DNA of 64,000 bases, from assembly GCA_028282805.1 (NCBI GenBank), contig JANQHD010000022.1, positions 20,442 to 84,441 of the forward strand, written 5' to 3'. Origin of the DNA: Phycisphaeraceae bacterium (GTDB lineage Bacteria; Planctomycetota; Phycisphaerae; Phycisphaerales; Zrk34). The notes below the pieces were generated by a model that was not told the origin of the DNA, made no database searches, and was given only the letters and a program-made list of their open reading frames with translations. This document shows positions 61,779 through 64,000 of the stretch, one piece after another. Each line of letters begins with the position of its first letter. Position 1 is the first letter of the stretch. A program made the translations under genes and the position numbers.

Positions 61779-63062
61779 TCAATTGCGCGATCGGCGAGAC
61801 ACCACGCGCAACAGCGCCAAGCCGACCACCAGGCACGTGCCCGGTTCGGGCGCCGTCGCGGGCGCAGCGATCACGCTTTGGCCGAAGTTCGCGCCGAGCT
61901 GGTTGAGGTCTACCAGCGTCACGTCGCCGCTGCCGTTGGTGTCGCCCAGCGCCCAGCCGCCCGCCGAACCGAAGTTCATGCCGAGTTGGTTGAGGTCTAC
62001 CAGCGTCACCGAGCCGTCGCGGTTGGTGTCGCCGAGCAGCGTGCCGGCGCCGCTGTGGCCTGCGCCGTCGTTGTATTCGAGCAGGCTCGCGGCGTGTTGG
62101 GCGTGGTCGTCGAGGTCGACCGTGCCGTCGGCGACCAGGTCGAACTTCGCATCGGTCGGCGGCACGCTCGTGCCGAGCTTGCCGATGTACTGGTCGATGT
62201 CGGCGTCGTCAACGTCGCCGTCGCCGTCGAAGTCGCCGGGCGCGGGGCTTGGGCCGGCCTGACCCATCACGACGATGTTGTCGAAGGCGACCGCCTCGCC
62301 GCCGTTTTCGACGTACGCCTCGAGCCGGACCGTCAGCGTGGCGCCGGTCTCGGCGATCGATCGCGTAAACGTCGTGAACACATCGTTCAGCTCGACGGGG
62401 CCGGTGCCGTCGTCGAACAGCAACGGGTCGTCGTGCTCGAAGACCATGCCGCCCTGCATGGTGTAGCTTTGCCCGCCGCCGGCGCCGTCGACGTCGTTGC
62501 CGTCGTCGACCGACGAGGTGAACAGCGGCCCGAACGCCTCGCCGTCGACCGCGTAGAGGAAGTCGAACCGGTCGGGTTGCGGTTGGCTTGGGTCGGCCGG
62601 CCCTTCGAAATCGCCGGTCGCGGCGATGTCGAGCGACACGCTCAGGTTGCTCGCGCCGCCGATATCGAACTGCCACTCGGCCCAAAGCACGCCGGCGTTG
62701 TTGGGGTTGATCGTGTCGGACGCGCCGAAGAAGCTGTCGTTGACGTCGCGCAAGCCGTCGATGATGCCGAGGTTGTCTGTTGGGAAAACCCCACCGCCGC
62801 TGATGTCGACGACCGAATCGTCCGCGAGGCTCCCGGGGATGCCCCAGGGGTGCGGGAACGACGCCACGCTGCCGATGCCGAACCAATCGTTGACCTGCCA
62901 GGTCGTCGCGTCCACGCTGATGCTGTACGACGTGCGGCCGAGCGCGCCGTCCATGTCGTCAAAAGCGATGACATCCAACGCCGACGCCCGGCACGCGCAG
63001 ACCGACACCACGCCGGCCAGCACACAACAAGCCAAACTCGCACGCGATCGCCCGACGCTCAC
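61779..63062 (-). CDS. Exported protein with dockerin-like repeats and PEP-CTERM tail, paralog 2 of 2
   Basis: 427 aa from GTG 63062, 7 nt after GGAGG; ATG 63077 is an alternative but contains that Shine-Dalgarno inside it. The signal peptide is CCVLAGVVSVCACRASA. The central domain (DATTWQVNDWFGIGSVASFP ... EAVAFDNIVVMGQAG) parallels the gene at 60146, with EF-hand-like repeats (GDFDGDGDVDDADID, GDTNRDGSVTLVDLN, GDTNGSGDVTLVDLN) and tail APEPGTCLVVGLALLRVVSR. Role unknown. Confidence 0.8.
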   Translation of the reverse strand: MSVGRSRASLACCVLAGVVSVCACRASALDVIAFDDMDGALGRTSYSISVDATTWQVNDWFGIGSVASFPHPWGIPGSLADDSVVDISGGGVFPTDNLGIIDGLRDVNDSFFGASDTINPNNAGVLWAEWQFDIGGASNLSVSLDIAATGDFEGPADPSQPQPDRFDFLYAVDGEAFGPLFTSSVDDGNDVDGAGGGQSYTMQGGMVFEHDDPLLFDDGTGPVELNDVFTTFTRSIAETGATLTVRLEAYVENGGEAVAFDNIVVMGQAGPSPAPGDFDGDGDVDDADIDQYIGKLGTSVPPTDAKFDLVADGTVDLDDHAQHAASLLEYNDGAGHSGAGTLLGDTNRDGSVTLVDLNQLGMNFGSAGGWALGDTNGSGDVTLVDLNQLGANFGQSVIAAPATAPEPGTCLVVGLALLRVVSRRSRN

Positions 63063-63172
63063 CCGTTCTACCTCCATGCAAGCCCCGCCGACCGGGGCCT
63101 AAACTTAAAGCAAACACCCCGGCCAGCCCCACGTCAAGCACAATCCACCCGTGGCCGCTTCGGCGCACGCAA

Positions 63173-63203
63173 AAACGGGCGTGCACCGTCGGCACGCCCG
63201 TTT
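63173..63203 (-). terminator. Intrinsic terminator of the 63236 gene
   Basis: Minus strand: AAACGGGCGTGC-loop-GCACGCCCGTTT followed by TTGCG. Confidence 0.85.
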
Positions 63204-63235
63204 CGATCTCGTCCGTGTGAGCCGGGCCGTCGCGC

Positions 63236-63988
63236 TCAGCGGCGGCGGATCACGGCCAACCCACCCAGCGCCAACAGCGCCAGCGACGCCGGCTCGGGCA
63301 CGTCCGTAACCGTGGTGCCGAAGCGCACGTCGTCCAGGTAGATCGCTTCGTTGCCCGAGTTCGAGTCCAGCGTGACCGTCAGCACCGCGTTGGTCTTGCC
63401 GGTCAGGTCCGCCGTCAGCAGCATCCACTCGTCTTCGATGTTCAAGTCGTCGATGTCGCCGCCGGCGGTGTCGAGCAGGGTCACGTCGCCCTGGTCGGTG
63501 CTGACCACGACCGTGATCTGGTCGCTCGGGCTGCCGGTCTCCCAGCCGGTCGACTGCACGAACAGCTGCAGGCCGACGAACAGGGCGCCGCCGCCGTTGT
63601 CGACCGCGTCGAACTCCAGCACCATCTTGCCGTCGGCGTCGGACATCTGGTAGCCCTGGCTGCCCTCGACGTACGAGCCGACCGTGCCGGTGAAGCTGGT
63701 CACGCCCACGAAGTCGCCGTCGGTCAGGCCCACGTCGTTGCGTGTGTTGACGTACGACGCGTCGAAACCGAGGTCGCCCGCGGTGGTCGACGAGCTCGTC
63801 GAGTCGACCGGGCTCTCGCCGACGTTGTTGACCAGGTCGTGATCGACCGCTTGGTTGCCCGTGTCGGCGTATTGGCTGGCCGGGGTCTCGTTCTCAAAAC
63901 CCGTCGACGCGATCAACGCGCCCATGCCCTCCGACGCGGTCGCGGCGACGACCAGTAAGACCACCCACGTTCCAATTCTTCTCAGCAT
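63236..63988 (-). CDS. Exported PEP-CTERM protein
   Basis: 250 aa from ATG 63988, preceded by AAGGAG at 6 nt. The signal peptide (MLRRIGTWVVLLVVAATASE) is followed by a single ~200-residue jelly-roll-like domain (LIASTGFENETPASQYADTG, SYVEGSQGYQMSDADGKMVL, TLDSNSGNEAIYLDDVRFGT) and the tail VPEPASLALLALGGLAVIRR. Domains of this kind in planctomycetal surface proteins are thought to bind carbohydrates, but that is inference. It ends 12 nt from the window edge at the start side. Confidence 0.8.
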   Translation of the reverse strand: MLRRIGTWVVLLVVAATASEGMGALIASTGFENETPASQYADTGNQAVDHDLVNNVGESPVDSTSSSTTAGDLGFDASYVNTRNDVGLTDGDFVGVTSFTGTVGSYVEGSQGYQMSDADGKMVLEFDAVDNGGGALFVGLQLFVQSTGWETGSPSDQITVVVSTDQGDVTLLDTAGGDIDDLNIEDEWMLLTADLTGKTNAVLTVTLDSNSGNEAIYLDDVRFGTTVTDVPEPASLALLALGGLAVIRRR

Positions 63989-64000
63989 CTCCGACTCCTT

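Overview
The window is one 64 kb stretch of a GC-rich bacterial chromosome. Lineage markers point to the Planctomycetota, most likely class Phycisphaerae. They include five secreted FGly-type sulfatases, a DUF1080 hydrolase, many exported proteins ending in PEP-CTERM or VPLPA-CTERM sorting tails (often behind dockerin-like EF-hand repeats), a PhoPQ-activated-type protein, a membrane pyrophosphatase and two tandem ClpP paralogs. This assignment is inference: there is no rRNA in the window. No prophage, CRISPR array, IS transposase or exosortase gene was seen.

Layout. 1-3.5 kb: 5' part of a secreted DUF1080 hydrolase, tRNA-Glu(CTC), a PlsC-type acyltransferase and a DUF481 outer-membrane protein. 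3.5-7.1 kb: hairpin repeats, then three tandem paralogous exported proteins with related leaders, and a 28-aa membrane microprotein. 7.1-17.2 kb: two clpP genes, sulfatase, degenerate HD-GYP protein, typA, sulfatase, a PEP-CTERM SGNH esterase, tRNA-Glu(TTC). 17.3-26.3 kb: quinone oxidoreductase, zwf-pgl, a four-helix-bundle (S23/IVP) gene bounded by inverted repeats, sulfatase, overlapping truD-recJ, UPF0045. 26.4-35.9 kb: secreted cyclophilin with PEP-CTERM tail, HTH-REC regulator, hppA, PilZ protein, an internally deleted MFS transporter, an EEP-fold lipoprotein, two paralogous PEP-CTERM proteins. 36-47 kb: MscS channel, a repeat-rich gap, sulfatase, two small lipoproteins, STAS protein, PhoPQ-related protein, two AT-richer orphan genes, receiver-like gene-groES-groEL. 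47-64 kb: acnA, sulfatase, DinB protein, MsrB lipoprotein, Lon-N domain protein, coiled-coil HTH regulator, a run of small membrane/lipoprotein/phosphoesterase/GNAT genes, lgt, pseudopilin-like protein, cytidine-deaminase-fold enzyme, HAD protein and three PEP-CTERM proteins, two of them dockerin-bearing paralogs.

How the genes fit together. Central metabolism (zwf-pgl, acnA, hppA) and protein quality control (clpP x2, groESL, typA, msrB) are interleaved with an export-and-surface programme: sulfatases and DUF1080 hydrolase for polysaccharide use, lgt for the numerous lipoproteins, and families of sorting-tail proteins. The PEP-CTERM genes occur as local duplications (3 + 2 + 2) with near-identical DNA blocks, which suggests ongoing gene conversion.

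The less ordinary signals are: a two-part palindromic repeat family with compensatory changes; the S23/IVP module bracketed by G-rich inverted repeats; shared structured leaders on PEP-CTERM genes; eight genes whose start codon lies 5-7 nt behind a -10-like hexamer (candidate leaderless mRNAs); the mini-MFS behind a PilZ gene; and a compact promoter-terminator unit that may encode a small RNA.
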